DNA from: Bacillota bacterium
Lineage (GTDB): Bacteria > Bacillota > Clostridia > Christensenellales > Aristaeellaceae
Assembly (NCBI GenBank): GCA_023436585.1
Contig: JAEZIN010000006.1
Coordinates: 248,001-312,000, forward strand
Direction: 5' to 3'
Length of the DNA stretch: 64,000 nucleotides
Part shown: positions 34,002 through 43,106 of the stretch, in pieces
Layout of the letters: each line of letters opens with the position of its first letter
Position numbering within the stretch: the stretch's first letter is position 1
Program-made: the position numbers and the translations under genes
Notes under the pieces: model-generated
The model's database searches: none
What the model was told of the DNA's origin: nothing
What the model saw: the letters and a program-made list of their open reading frames with translations, nothing else

Positions 34002-34828
34002 AGTATATTCCTTTCCGAAGAATAAGACTGTTCGTCCACCAGCATGCGGGCTGCATCCTGCATCAGCCGTTCAAAGGCGGGCACATCCACCTCATTGGCG
34101 CACAGGCAAAGTATGAACGGTTCTTTTGCAAATACGATGCCCACATCATGGGTGATACCGTCGTCCTCGCCTGTTTTGTGCGCTACGCGTATGCCCTGGC
34201 TGTGCAGATAAAACGGTATCTTTCCGTTAAGTTGCTGGCAGGTGAGTATATGCAGCATGCTTTTGCTGGCTTCCGGCGATATGGCCTCCTCCCGGTATAT
34301 CCTTTCCAGGAGAATACCCATATCTTCGGCGGTAATGTAATTTTGTATGCCGCAGCGGGAGAGCTCCGGTTCAAAAAGGCGCCGGTTCAGCCTGCTGTTT
34401 TGCGCACCCAAGGAGCATAGCGTCGCGTTGATACTGTCCGGGCCAAGAAAATCAATCAGCAGGTTGGTGGCTGTATTGTCGCTTACGATGATCATCAGCG
34501 TAATAAGGTCCAGGAGTGTCACTTCGATACCGTTGCGAAGATAGCTCAGTACGCCGCAGGAGGGCAGCTTCTGCGGTGCCTCAATATAGAATCTGGCATC
34601 CGCCGTAGTTTCCCCGTCCCTTATTTGCCGGAAGGCTTCAGCCATGACGGGCAGCTTGATGACACTTGCAGCGATGAGCGGCAGATCAGGTTGGTAGGAA
34701 AAAGTTATGCCGGTGATCAGATTTTTGTAGTAAAGGCTTGCTTTTCCGGGCACCCGGGCCAGCATGTCCAATAACAATTCCCGCACCTCGGGCAAAGAGC
34801 GCACCCCGCTTTCGAGACAGCTTTTCAC
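33998..34828 (-). CDS. Class A beta-lactamase-fold serine hydrolase without signal peptide
   Basis: 276-residue protein with all three penicillin-recognising motifs: S55-V-I-K58, S116-D-N118 and K218-T-G220. The omega-loop region (LFEPELSRCGIQNYITAEDM) keeps a Glu. Class A beta-lactamases are normally exported; here there is no signal peptide or membrane segment, and the first residues are charged. Start is GTG 34826-34828 with GGGAG about 12 bases upstream; a later in-frame ATG would also lack a signal. It overlaps the nicotinamidase-like gene by 4 bp. It may be a cytoplasmic amidase or esterase; antibiotic resistance should not be assumed. Confidence 0.85.
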   Translation of the reverse strand: MKSCLESGVRSLPEVRELLLDMLARVPGKASLYYKNLITGITFSYQPDLPLIAASVIKLPVMAEAFRQIRDGETTADARFYIEAPQKLPSCGVLSYLRNGIEVTLLDLITLMIIVSDNTATNLLIDFLGPDSINATLCSLGAQNSRLNRRLFEPELSRCGIQNYITAEDMGILLERIYREEAISPEASKSMLHILTCQQLNGKIPFYLHSQGIRVAHKTGEDDGITHDVGIVFAKEPFILCLCANEVDVPAFERLMQDAARMLVDEQSYSSERNIL

Positions 34829-34974
34829 TTCATTATATATCTCCCTTTAGTAAAATTGCAAGGCGCGCTTACCGCCGATTCGTTGGTTTTTTCCGTTGCG
34901 CCGGCTTGGATTCCGTGTTATGCTATGCACTGTCGTGCATAAATTCCCATACACGAGGAAGGAAGCCGTATCAA

Positions 34975-36495
34975 ATGAGACCTGCTGTTTTCGCCTGCCT
35001 GAAACAGTATTCCTGGACAAAATTCTCTAAGGACCTGGTCGCTGGCATTATCGTTGGCGTAATCGCGTTGCCTCTGTCCATCGCTATGGGGATCGCATCC
35101 GGCGTATCACCGGAAAAGGGATTGGTGACCGCCATTGTGGGCGGATTTCTGATTGCCCTGCTAGGCGGCTGCAACGTTCAAATTGGCGGGCCTACAGGCA
35201 CCTTTGTGGTGATCGTTGCTGGGGCGGTCGCCAGATATGGGATCGACGGATTATTGCTGGCTACACTGATGGCCGGCGTGTTTCTGATATTGGCTGGTTT
35301 TCTGCGCTTTGGAAAGTTCCTGCAGTTCATTCCATACCCTGTGGTGGCCGGTTTCACCAGCGGCATTGCGGTGGTTATCCTTTCCACCCAGATAGGGGAC
35401 TTTCTGGGCCTGAAGACCGGCGCCGTGCCCGCAGAGTTTTTGGGCAGGATGGCGGCATATGGCCGTGCTTTGGGGACCATGTCCTGGCAGACGGCGCTGC
35501 TGGGCGCTTTTGTATTGGCCATCATTATCCTGTGGCCACGGTTGAATAAGCGCATTCCGCCGACGCTGGTGGCGATTCTGGCTGCCACGCTGCTGGCCTT
35601 CCTGCTGCCCGGCGCAGCGACCATCGGCACACGGTTTGCTGATATCCCCACTACCTTTCCGGCCCCCAAGCTTCCAGCCTGGTCGGTTACAAAAGTAATC
35701 GCACTCTTGCCTACATCCCTTACCATTGCGTTTTTGGTGAGCATCGAATCATTGTTTTCCGCGGTAGTGGCGGACAGCATGACCAACACACGTCATAATC
35801 CCAACATGGAGCTGGTAGCCCAGGGTGTAGCCAATATCGGTTCCGCTCTTTTTGGCGGCATCCCCGTGACCGGCGCGCTGGCCCGCACTGCGGCAAACAT
35901 CAAAAATGGGGGCAAGTCTCCGGTGTCAGGAATCGTCCATGCTGCCGCGCTGCTGGCCATTTTGCTGGTAGGTATGCCCTATGTAAAGTTTGTACCCATG
36001 GCAGCGTTGGCCGCGGTACTGATGATGGTGGCCTACAACATGGGGGAATGGGCCTACTTTAAGCAGATGAGGCATCTTCCCAAGAGTGACTGCGCGGTTT
36101 TCCTCACCGCTTTTCTGCTGACGATTGTGCTGGACCTGGTGATGGCCATCGGGGCTGCGCTGGTATTGGCCGCCGTACTCGTTCTGGTGCGCCTGAAGAA
36201 CATGGTGGGCATGCATATGGAGCCCGTGGCCGACGGAGTATGGCGTATGAAGGTAGACGGCCCCATCTTTTTTGTGGCGGCCCAGAAGTTGAGGGATCTG
36301 CCATCTAAGGAACGGGAAAAAGTGAACACGCTGCTGCTGGATTTGGAAGGGGTTCCTTTTATGGATGCTTCCGCGCTGAAGGCCCTATCGTCCCTCAAAG
36401 AAGGCGCCAGCCGGCAGGGCATCGATTTGAGGCTGGAAAACCTGCAGCATCAGCCCAGGACCCTGCTCATGCGCAATGGGTTTGAGCTTGCATAA
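34975..36495 (+). CDS. SulP family anion transporter with STAS domain
   Basis: 506-residue inner-membrane transporter. Residues about 15-400 form the 14-segment SLC26/SulP core with the Pro-rich start LPLSIAMGIASGVSPEKGL and the GGPTGTFVVIVAG motif. The last 95 residues are a cytoplasmic STAS domain (VNTLLLDLEGVPFMDASALKAL). Members carry sulfate, bicarbonate or dicarboxylates; the substrate cannot be read from sequence. ATG 34975 follows AGGAAGGAAG; the frame stays open upstream to 34738 but overlaps the divergent beta-lactamase-fold gene there, so the short start is preferred. It has its own terminator. Confidence 0.9.
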   Translation: MRPAVFACLKQYSWTKFSKDLVAGIIVGVIALPLSIAMGIASGVSPEKGLVTAIVGGFLIALLGGCNVQIGGPTGTFVVIVAGAVARYGIDGLLLATLMAGVFLILAGFLRFGKFLQFIPYPVVAGFTSGIAVVILSTQIGDFLGLKTGAVPAEFLGRMAAYGRALGTMSWQTALLGAFVLAIIILWPRLNKRIPPTLVAILAATLLAFLLPGAATIGTRFADIPTTFPAPKLPAWSVTKVIALLPTSLTIAFLVSIESLFSAVVADSMTNTRHNPNMELVAQGVANIGSALFGGIPVTGALARTAANIKNGGKSPVSGIVHAAALLAILLVGMPYVKFVPMAALAAVLMMVAYNMGEWAYFKQMRHLPKSDCAVFLTAFLLTIVLDLVMAIGAALVLAAVLVLVRLKNMVGMHMEPVADGVWRMKVDGPIFFVAAQKLRDLPSKEREKVNTLLLDLEGVPFMDASALKALSSLKEGASRQGIDLRLENLQHQPRTLLMRNGFELA

Positions 36496-36501
36496 ATCAT
36501 G

Positions 36502-36530
36502 GCGTCTGCACAAAAGCAGACGCTTTTTTT
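36502..36530 (+). terminator. Terminator after SulP transporter
   Basis: Perfect 8-bp stem, GCGTCTGC (36502-36509) with GCAGACGC (36516-36523), followed by seven T. Confidence 0.9.
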
Positions 36531-36572
36531 GCCGGGAAAGGGGTTCCTTATGTGTTTTTTACGTTCACAAAC

Positions 36573-36601
36573 TTGAAAACATTGCCTGTTTCCTGTACAC
36601 T
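36573..36601 (+). promoter_or_regulatory. Promoter for second ABC exporter operon
   Basis: TTGAAA (36573-36578), 17-bp spacer, TACACT (36596-36601), about 43 bp before the TTG start. Confidence 0.65.
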
Positions 36602-36643
36602 ACGGAATAGATTTTAGGAAATTTTAATGGGGAAGGGAAAGCC

Positions 36644-38359
36644 TTGAAACTGATCTTTCAATACCTGCGTCCTTATGTATCCAGGATGTCGGTAGGCTTC
36701 TTCATCAAGTTTATTGGAACCATTATGGACTTGTGCCTGCCCCGGATACTGGCGTATGTGATCGACCATGTGATGCCTATCGGCGATGTAGGTCAGGTGA
36801 TCTGGTGGGGCGTCGTCATGCTGGTCTGCTCCATCCTGGCGGTCATCACCAATATATGGGCCAACCGCATGGCCGCAGTCGTGGCCAGGGATACCACCCG
36901 CAGGATCAGGTATGACCTGTTCCGCAAGATCGCGTACCTAAGCAACCGGCAGGTGGACCAATTTACCATTCCATCCCTGATTTCTCGCATGACATCCGAC
37001 ACTTACAACATACATCAAATGGTTGGCATGATGCAGCGCATCGGCGTCCGGGCACCCATTCTTTTGATTGGCGGCGTTCTGGTAACGCTGACGCTGGACC
37101 CGATGCTGACGCTGGTGCTTGTTTCCACGCTGCCTTTTATGGTTCTGGTCACCGTCATCATCACAAAAAAAGGTGTGCCACTTTTTCTTAAGTCCCAGGA
37201 AGCGGCGGACAGCATGGTACGTGTGGTCCGGGAAAACGCTGCCGGCGTGCGTGTCATCAAGGCGCTTTCCAAGACAGAGGATGAAAAGCAGCACTTTGAC
37301 ACAGTCAGCAACAAGGTGGTGCAGGCGGACAGGAAAGCCAATGTCACCATGGCCGGCATCAGCCCAGCCATGAACCTTTTGCTCAACGTAGGCCTGGCGT
37401 TGGTGGTGCTGGTCGGCGCTCTGCGCGTCAACCAAGGAACGGGCAAGGTGGGCGAGATCGTTGCCTTCCTGTCCTACTTTACCATTATTCTCAATGCCGT
37501 GATGATGCTTCCCAGAATCTTTACCATCTATACAAAATCCGCCGCGTCTGCCAACCGCATATCCGAGGTCATAGATGCGCCGGCGGAGATGGCCGTGCTT
37601 GCGGAATCGCCGGTTCCGGACGAAGATGAGCATGTGGTGTTTGACCATGTTTCCTTCTCCTACAACAAAAAAGAGGACAACCTCACTGATATCCACTTTG
37701 CCTTGAAACGCGGGGAGACCCTGGGCATCATCGGGCCCACCGGCGCGGGGAAATCCACCATCGCCCAGCTGCTTCTGCGGTTTTACGATGTGGATCAAGG
37801 CGCCATCCGAATTGCCGGCCGGGATATCCGGGAGTTGGATATGGGTGTATTGCGCGAGAAGTTCGGCGTCGTTTTCCAGAACGATATATTGTTTGAAGAT
37901 TCTATTGAGGAAAACATCCGCCTGGGACGTAATATCGAAAAAAGCGGCCTGGAATCAGCCGCGAAGTTCGCCCAGGCGGCGGAGTTCATCGCCGACAAGG
38001 AAGGGTACGGTTCAGGGCTGAACATCAAAGGCGCGAACCTTTCCGGCGGGCAGAAGCAGCGGATACTGATCGCCAGGGCCCTGGCTGGGAACCCGGAAAT
38101 CTTGATCCTGGACGATTCCTCCAGCGCGCTGGACTATAAGACGGATGCGTCTCTGCGCAACGATATCCGCACGCACTTTACTCATACTACAACCATTTTG
38201 ATCGCCCAGCGCGTATCCTCTGTCATGCGCTGCGACCATATCCTTGTGCTGGACGACGGCAAAATGGCAGGGTACGGCACCCATGCGGAGCTGATGGAAA
38301 GCTGCGAACTGTACAGGGAGATCGAGCGCATCCAGATGGGAGGTGCCGATCGTGGGTAA
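36644..38359 (+). CDS. ABC exporter half-transporter, subunit A of second pair
   Basis: 571-residue ABC half-transporter, membrane domain about 10-315 and ATPase about 335-565. Walker A GPTGAGKST is near 364-372 and the signature LSGGQ at 466-470. Walker B reads LDDSSSALD, with Asp (D491) at the catalytic Glu position, so this subunit carries the degenerate site. Start is TTG 36644 after GGGAAGGGAAAG. The next gene overlaps by 8 bp and has the complementary defects. Substrate unknown. Confidence 0.9.
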   Translation: MKLIFQYLRPYVSRMSVGFFIKFIGTIMDLCLPRILAYVIDHVMPIGDVGQVIWWGVVMLVCSILAVITNIWANRMAAVVARDTTRRIRYDLFRKIAYLSNRQVDQFTIPSLISRMTSDTYNIHQMVGMMQRIGVRAPILLIGGVLVTLTLDPMLTLVLVSTLPFMVLVTVIITKKGVPLFLKSQEAADSMVRVVRENAAGVRVIKALSKTEDEKQHFDTVSNKVVQADRKANVTMAGISPAMNLLLNVGLALVVLVGALRVNQGTGKVGEIVAFLSYFTIILNAVMMLPRIFTIYTKSAASANRISEVIDAPAEMAVLAESPVPDEDEHVVFDHVSFSYNKKEDNLTDIHFALKRGETLGIIGPTGAGKSTIAQLLLRFYDVDQGAIRIAGRDIRELDMGVLREKFGVVFQNDILFEDSIEENIRLGRNIEKSGLESAAKFAQAAEFIADKEGYGSGLNIKGANLSGGQKQRILIARALAGNPEILILDDSSSALDYKTDASLRNDIRTHFTHTTTILIAQRVSSVMRCDHILVLDDGKMAGYGTHAELMESCELYREIERIQMGGADRG

Positions 38360-40088
38360 GAAGAGAACTTACCGCCGGCTGGGCCAGTATTTGATGAAGT
38401 ACAAATGGCTGCTTGCCCTGGCCATCGTCCTTTCCGTATCCGGCAACCTGCTTGCGCTCATGGGCCCCAGGCTGTCAGGCTTTGCCATCGATTTGATTGA
38501 TCCGGGCAAGGGCAAGGTAGATATAGACGGCGTTCTTTCCCTGGTGATACAGATGATCGTTTGTTATGTGATATCCGCCGCATTGAGCTATGCGCTGTCG
38601 GTGCTGATGATCACCATCGGCCGCAAGGTCATCTACCAAATGCGCAAGGATGTGTTCAACCGCCTGGCAGATATGCCGGTTGGTTATTTTGACACGCATC
38701 AATCCGGCGATATCATCAGCCGTATTTCCTATGACATCGAAACGATCAATACGTCCTTATCCAACGACCTGGTGCAGATATTCACCAGCATCATTACGGT
38801 GCTCATCTCCCTGATTATGATGCTGCTGCTCTCGCCCGTATTGGTGCTGGTTTTTGTGGTGACCATTCCGCTTTCTATTCTGCTGACCCGTTTTATCGTG
38901 AGCCACACCAGGCCGCTGTTTCGGGCCAGGTCAAAAAAGCTGGGTGAGTTGAACGGATTGGTGGAGGAGACCATCACCGGGCAAAAGACGCTGAAGGCTT
39001 ACCATCAGGAGGAGAACGCCATCAAGCGCATCGGCGTAAAGAATGACGATACCGTTGAGGCTTACTACAAGGCCGATTATTACGGAAGTACCGCCGGTCC
39101 GTCGGTCAACTTCATCAATAACCTGTCTCTGGCGCTGATCAGCGTATTCGGCGCAATTTTGTACATCAAGGGTATCATGAAGCTTGGCGATATTTCATCC
39201 TTTGTACTGTATTCCCGCAAGTTTTCCGGTCCCATCAATGAAATGGCCAACATCGTAGGTGAGTTTCAGTCGGCCTTTTCGGCGGCGGAGCGCGTGTTCC
39301 GCCTGCTGGACGAACCGCTGGAATTGGCGGATAAAAAGGATGCGGTGGAACTGAACCAGGTAAAAGGCGACGTAAGGGCGGAGGACGTGTCCTTTGGCTA
39401 TGAGGAGGGCAAGCCCATTCTCAAGCACTGCAGCTTTACGGCAAAGCCAGGCAGCCTGATTGCCATCGTCGGCCCCACCGGAGCGGGTAAAACAACATTG
39501 ATCAACCTTTTGATGCGCTTTTATGATGCAGGGGATGGCAGTATCACGGTGGACGGGTGCAGGGTGGAGGATGCCACAAGAGCCAGCCTTCGCAGAAGCT
39601 ATGCCATGGTGTTGCAGGATACATGGCTTTTCCATGGCACCATCTTTGAAAACATCGCTTACGCCAAAAAGGATGCTACGCGGGAAGAGGTGGAAGCCGC
39701 GGCCAAGGCTGCGCGCATTCATTCGTATATTCAGCGGCTTCCACAGGGATACGACACAATGATCACCGACGACGGGGCGAACATTTCCAAGGGTCAAAAG
39801 CAATTGCTTACCATTGCCCGGGCCATGCTGATGGAAGCCCCCATGCTGATATTGGACGAAGCCACCTCCAATGTGGATACCCGCACGGAGATCAGGATCC
39901 AGCAGGCCATGCGTGCGCTGATGAAGGACAAGACCTGCTTTGTCATCGCTCACCGGCTCTCCACCATACAGCATGCCGATCTGATCCTGGTGGTGAAGGA
40001 CGGCAACATCGTGGAAACGGGCACTCACGAAACGCTCATGGGCATGCAGGGTTTTTACCGAAAGCTGTACGACGCGCAATTCGCATAA
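38352..40088 (+). CDS. ABC exporter half-transporter, subunit B of second pair
   Basis: 578-residue partner subunit. Walker A GPTGAGKTT begins near 374, the signature is ISKGQ (478-482) instead of LSGGQ, and Walker B LILDEATSNVD keeps the catalytic Glu (E503). With the upstream subunit this gives one active and one degenerate ATP site. GTG 38352 is chosen because GGGAGGT ends seven bases before it; the GTG at 38343 is inside that ribosome site. The protein begins MGKKRTYRRLGQYLMKYKW. Confidence 0.9.
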   Translation: MGKKRTYRRLGQYLMKYKWLLALAIVLSVSGNLLALMGPRLSGFAIDLIDPGKGKVDIDGVLSLVIQMIVCYVISAALSYALSVLMITIGRKVIYQMRKDVFNRLADMPVGYFDTHQSGDIISRISYDIETINTSLSNDLVQIFTSIITVLISLIMMLLLSPVLVLVFVVTIPLSILLTRFIVSHTRPLFRARSKKLGELNGLVEETITGQKTLKAYHQEENAIKRIGVKNDDTVEAYYKADYYGSTAGPSVNFINNLSLALISVFGAILYIKGIMKLGDISSFVLYSRKFSGPINEMANIVGEFQSAFSAAERVFRLLDEPLELADKKDAVELNQVKGDVRAEDVSFGYEEGKPILKHCSFTAKPGSLIAIVGPTGAGKTTLINLLMRFYDAGDGSITVDGCRVEDATRASLRRSYAMVLQDTWLFHGTIFENIAYAKKDATREEVEAAAKAARIHSYIQRLPQGYDTMITDDGANISKGQKQLLTIARAMLMEAPMLILDEATSNVDTRTEIRIQQAMRALMKDKTCFVIAHRLSTIQHADLILVVKDGNIVETGTHETLMGMQGFYRKLYDAQFA

Positions 40089-40109
40089 TAGGGATGGGGG
40101 ATGTAGGCC

Positions 40110-40775
40110 ATGCTGCAAAAGACAGGCACCCAGATGGAAATCGCATACGAAGTCAGGACATTGCGCTTTTTGAATCAGCGCAACAAGGGCTGGTCATACC
40201 CGTATGAATATGTCACGTCCCCCAACGAAACGCTCTCCAGCGCCGGATGCGGGCTGTTCTCCCTTTGCCATGCTGTGGAATGGATGCACGGCATACGCCT
40301 GGACCCGGAAAGGTTGTCTGACTTTGCCAGGCAAAAGGGGGGCAGGGGAGATGATGGCACCGACCGGCCTGCGCTTTTGCATGCGCTGATGGTACATGGC
40401 GAAGCCGCCAGCATGGGCTTTCGTTATGAAGAGGATGGACTGCGCAACGATCTGGATGCATTATGGGAGCATATCTCTAAAAAGAAGGGCGTTTCCCTTT
40501 GCAACCTTCGCGTGGGGCATATTGTGGCATTGGTGGACAGCCGCGTCGTGAACGGGGAAAAGCAACTCCTGGCCATCGACAGCTATTCGGAAAGCGCCCA
40601 GGAAAAGGTACGTGACCATGTGCGTGAGATTATTCCGCAGAGCGAGGTCGTCGCCGATGTGGTCAACAAGGATGGGCTTGTTACCGGCCAGGGTATCCAT
40701 TACGCTATGTTCTGGGTTCCTGCCAGCCTGCCCAAGGATTTCAACCTGCTGCATAAAACCGAGATAGAAAAATAG
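40110..40775 (+). CDS. Papain-like (C39-related) cysteine peptidase-fold protein
   Basis: 221-residue soluble protein. The start of the fold, LRFLNQRNKGWSYPYEY, then SSAGCGLFSLCHAVEWM with a candidate nucleophile Cys47, GHIVALVD with His137 and AIDSYS with Asp157, match the peptidase_C39-like/papain layout, with Gln23 as the oxyanion residue. No signal peptide. It starts 21 bp after the second exporter subunit and is probably co-transcribed, which hints at processing or regulating the exported substrate. However, C39 exporters carry this domain fused at the N-terminus, not separate. Peptidase or amidase activity is untested; it could be a non-enzymatic binder. Confidence 0.65.
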   Translation: MLQKTGTQMEIAYEVRTLRFLNQRNKGWSYPYEYVTSPNETLSSAGCGLFSLCHAVEWMHGIRLDPERLSDFARQKGGRGDDGTDRPALLHALMVHGEAASMGFRYEEDGLRNDLDALWEHISKKKGVSLCNLRVGHIVALVDSRVVNGEKQLLAIDSYSESAQEKVRDHVREIIPQSEVVADVVNKDGLVTGQGIHYAMFWVPASLPKDFNLLHKTEIEK

Positions 40776-40799
40776 CGATGCATGACTTATTGCCGCATA

Positions 40800-40839
40800 A
40801 AGAAACCTCTTGAAACTTAACTATTTCAAGAGGTTTCTT
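40800..40839. terminator. Bidirectional terminator
   Basis: Perfect 16-bp stem, AAGAAACCTCTTGAAA (40800-40815) with its complement (40824-40839), between the convergent papain-like and histidine-kinase genes. Confidence 0.9.
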
Positions 40840-40864
40840 ATTAACAAATTTGAATGTTAACCGG

Positions 40865-42304
40865 TCAGGATACAAATTCGGAGAAAGCTGCCTTTTCCTT
40901 GTTTTCCGGGATGTGCACATGGAAGGATGTCCCGGCGCCCACCTTGGAGCGGACCGTAATGCGTCCGCCATGGGCGATGACGATGATCCTGGCGATGGAA
41001 AGGCCAAGCCCGTGGCCGCTGGTGCGTCCCTTGCGCGCGCTGTCGGCGCGGTAGAATCGGTCGAAGATTTTGGGCAGGTCCTCCGCCGCGATGCCGGGGC
41101 CTGTATCCTTGACGGAGAGCATGCAGCCCTCCATTGTCTTTTTGACTCCCAGGGTGATGGTGCCGCCGGCCGGTGTGTATTTCACCGCGTTGTCGCACAG
41201 CACACGCATGACTTGCTTGAGCATGTTCTTGTCCGCTGTGATTTCGCAGTGCTCCATAGGTGTGAGCAGGAAGTTGTGGTTGGGGGAAAGCATCTTGGCT
41301 TCCCTGTGGAGCGCGGCCACAACCTCGGCCGGGTCAAAGGATTCCATTTCCAGCAGCAGCGTTTTCTTGTCGTGGCGGGCCAGGAAGAGCAGGCTTTCCA
41401 CCAATTCCTTCATGCTGGCCGTTTCTTGGGCGATGGCGGATATGCCTTCCTCCAAGACGGCCTTGTCCTCCTTGCCCCAGCGGTCCAGCATGTTGATGTA
41501 CCCTTGCAGTACGGAGATGGGGGTACGCAGTTCATGGGAGGCATCGCTGACAAACTGCTTCTGACTGTTGTAGCTTAACTCAATCCTGTCCAGCATGCTG
41601 TTGATGACCACCGCCAGGTCTTTGAGCTCGTTCTTTGTACCGGCGATGTTGATGCGGTTGGAGAGGTTGTTGGCGCTAAGCGTGGCGGCCAGGTCGGCGA
41701 TTTCCCGAAGAGGCTTCAAAACAGTTCTGTTCAGCCTGTTGCGCTTGCGCAAAAACCGCCAAACGCGCCACAGATCGCAGAATAACAGCCCGCACGTTAA
41801 GTACAGCCATATTTCCAGCCGCTCCCTAAGGTCCAGCGACATCACCAGCGTGCCATCATCCACCGGCCTTACCAGATGCAGGACGGGTGGCCAGCGGAAC
41901 AGATCGGAGGAAAACGCTTTTTTCAGGATGTAGCCGGCACGGCTGAATCCCTCGGAGGGAAGGGTCTCCCTGGTAATCTGCGCGGTGGCGGTGCGGTCCA
42001 TCACCTGTAGCGCCGTGAAGCTGCCGTTGTTTTCAGGTGTGAGGGTGGAGAGCCTTTCCATATTGCGCAGTACGCCGGGCGCTTGGGCGGCGATGAACAC
42101 CACCGTCATCAATAGGATGAACGGAAGGGTGGTGCGCAGCAACTGCAGCGCGTAATGGATGGAGATGCGCAGCGTCAGGGAAAAGCGCAGGTTGCTCATC
42201 AGCGCGGACAGGCGGCCGTGAATGCTGCTGCTGACGCGGTTGATGCCCCTTTCCCCTGTGTGCGGACGCGGGCGCCTTTTTTGCTTTTTCTTATTTGTCT
42301 TCAT
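40865..42304 (-). CDS. Sensor histidine kinase
   Basis: 479-residue membrane sensor of an OmpR-type two-component system. Two helices (about 55-75 and 165-180) flank a roughly 90-residue extracytoplasmic domain. Then HAMP (about 190-245), HisKA with phosphorylated His257 in SDASHELRTP, and HATPase (CDNAVKYTPAGG, DTGPGIA, GHGLGLSI). The basic N-terminal tail of about 20 residues is unusual. It overlaps the response-regulator gene by 14 bp, so the pair is co-translated. The extracytoplasmic signal is unknown. Confidence 0.92.
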   Translation of the reverse strand: MKTNKKKQKRRPRPHTGERGINRVSSSIHGRLSALMSNLRFSLTLRISIHYALQLLRTTLPFILLMTVVFIAAQAPGVLRNMERLSTLTPENNGSFTALQVMDRTATAQITRETLPSEGFSRAGYILKKAFSSDLFRWPPVLHLVRPVDDGTLVMSLDLRERLEIWLYLTCGLLFCDLWRVWRFLRKRNRLNRTVLKPLREIADLAATLSANNLSNRINIAGTKNELKDLAVVINSMLDRIELSYNSQKQFVSDASHELRTPISVLQGYINMLDRWGKEDKAVLEEGISAIAQETASMKELVESLLFLARHDKKTLLLEMESFDPAEVVAALHREAKMLSPNHNFLLTPMEHCEITADKNMLKQVMRVLCDNAVKYTPAGGTITLGVKKTMEGCMLSVKDTGPGIAAEDLPKIFDRFYRADSARKGRTSGHGLGLSIARIIVIAHGGRITVRSKVGAGTSFHVHIPENKEKAAFSEFVS

Positions 42305-42977
42305 ACTGGAACATATACCCCACTGCGCGAATGGTCTGTATGCATTTCACATGGAACCGGTCGTCGATCTTCTGGCGCAGGTAACGGATATATACGTCTA
42401 CGATGTTTGTTTCCCCGGCATACTCATAGCCCCATACGTCATTGAGCAGCACATCGCGGCTCATGGCCGTGCCCGAGTGCTCCATCAGGCAGCGCAGAAG
42501 ATCGAACTCCTTTTTTGTCAGCGAAAGTGGCTCCCCGTCAAAGGAAGCGCTATAGCTGGCGGGATCCACCTTCAATTTCCCGACGTTCAAGGAGGAGGGC
42601 GCGCTGCTGTGGCCGGCCCGGTGCTTTTTCAGGCCTACGCGGATGCGGGCCAGCAATTCCTCGATGGCAAAAGGCTTAGTCATATAATCATCGGCGCCCA
42701 TGTCCAGGCCCATGACCTTGTCGCTGACGTCATCCTTGGCGGTGAGCATGATGATGGGCAGATCGCTGCTGTGGCGGAGCCTGCGGCATACCTCGATGCC
42801 GGAGAGCTCCGGGAGCATCAAATCCAGGATCAAAAGATCCGGCTGCCAGCTTTCGCAGGTTTCCAGCCCCGTACGCCCGTCAAAGGCGGTGCGTACCTCA
42901 TAGCCTTCATGCTTGAGCTCCAATTCAAGGAAGCGTGCGATTTTCTGTTCATCTTCAATGATCATAATTTTCGGCAT
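42291..42977 (-). CDS. Response regulator, OmpR/PhoB family
   Basis: 228-residue two-component regulator. Receiver domain 1-120 with phosphorylated Asp52 (LILDLMLPELSG) and the conserved Lys in MLTAKDD. The winged-helix DNA-binding domain is about 130-225 (KEFDLLRCLMEHSG, then VDVYIRYLRQKID). ATG at 42975-42977 is preceded by GGAAAGGATGG. It is promoter-proximal in the operon with the histidine kinase. Targets unknown; the MacAB-like operon at the end of the window has PhoB-type direct repeats upstream and is a possible candidate among many. Confidence 0.93.
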   Translation of the reverse strand: MPKIMIIEDEQKIARFLELELKHEGYEVRTAFDGRTGLETCESWQPDLLILDLMLPELSGIEVCRRLRHSSDLPIIMLTAKDDVSDKVMGLDMGADDYMTKPFAIEELLARIRVGLKKHRAGHSSAPSSLNVGKLKVDPASYSASFDGEPLSLTKKEFDLLRCLMEHSGTAMSRDVLLNDVWGYEYAGETNIVDVYIRYLRQKIDDRFHVKCIQTIRAVGYMFQYEDK

Positions 42978-43049
42978 GGGCGGCCATCCTTTCCGGGGGA
43001 AAAAATCATAAACATATTATATCATAAAACCTTCCAGGAGCCTACGGCA

Positions 43050-43089
43050 GAAAAACGGAAGCCGCCGCAGAGGATAGCTGCGGGCGGCT
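43050..43089 (-). terminator. Terminator after DUF4342 gene
   Basis: On the minus strand, AGCCGCCCGCAG pairs with CTGCGGCGGCT with one bulged base (43060-43089), followed by TTCCG and TTTTT. Confidence 0.7.
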
Positions 43090-43106
43090 GAGGCATATGT
43101 GATGCC

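Noticed and set aside
33998..34828. Calling this gene an antibiotic-resistance beta-lactamase.
   Set aside because: Motifs match the fold, but there is no export signal and the neighbour is a metabolic hydrolase; resistance cannot be supported.
36644..40775. A bacteriocin export and maturation system.
   Set aside because: The papain-like domain is separate, neither ABC subunit has an N-terminal C39 domain, and no double-glycine leader peptide was seen nearby.
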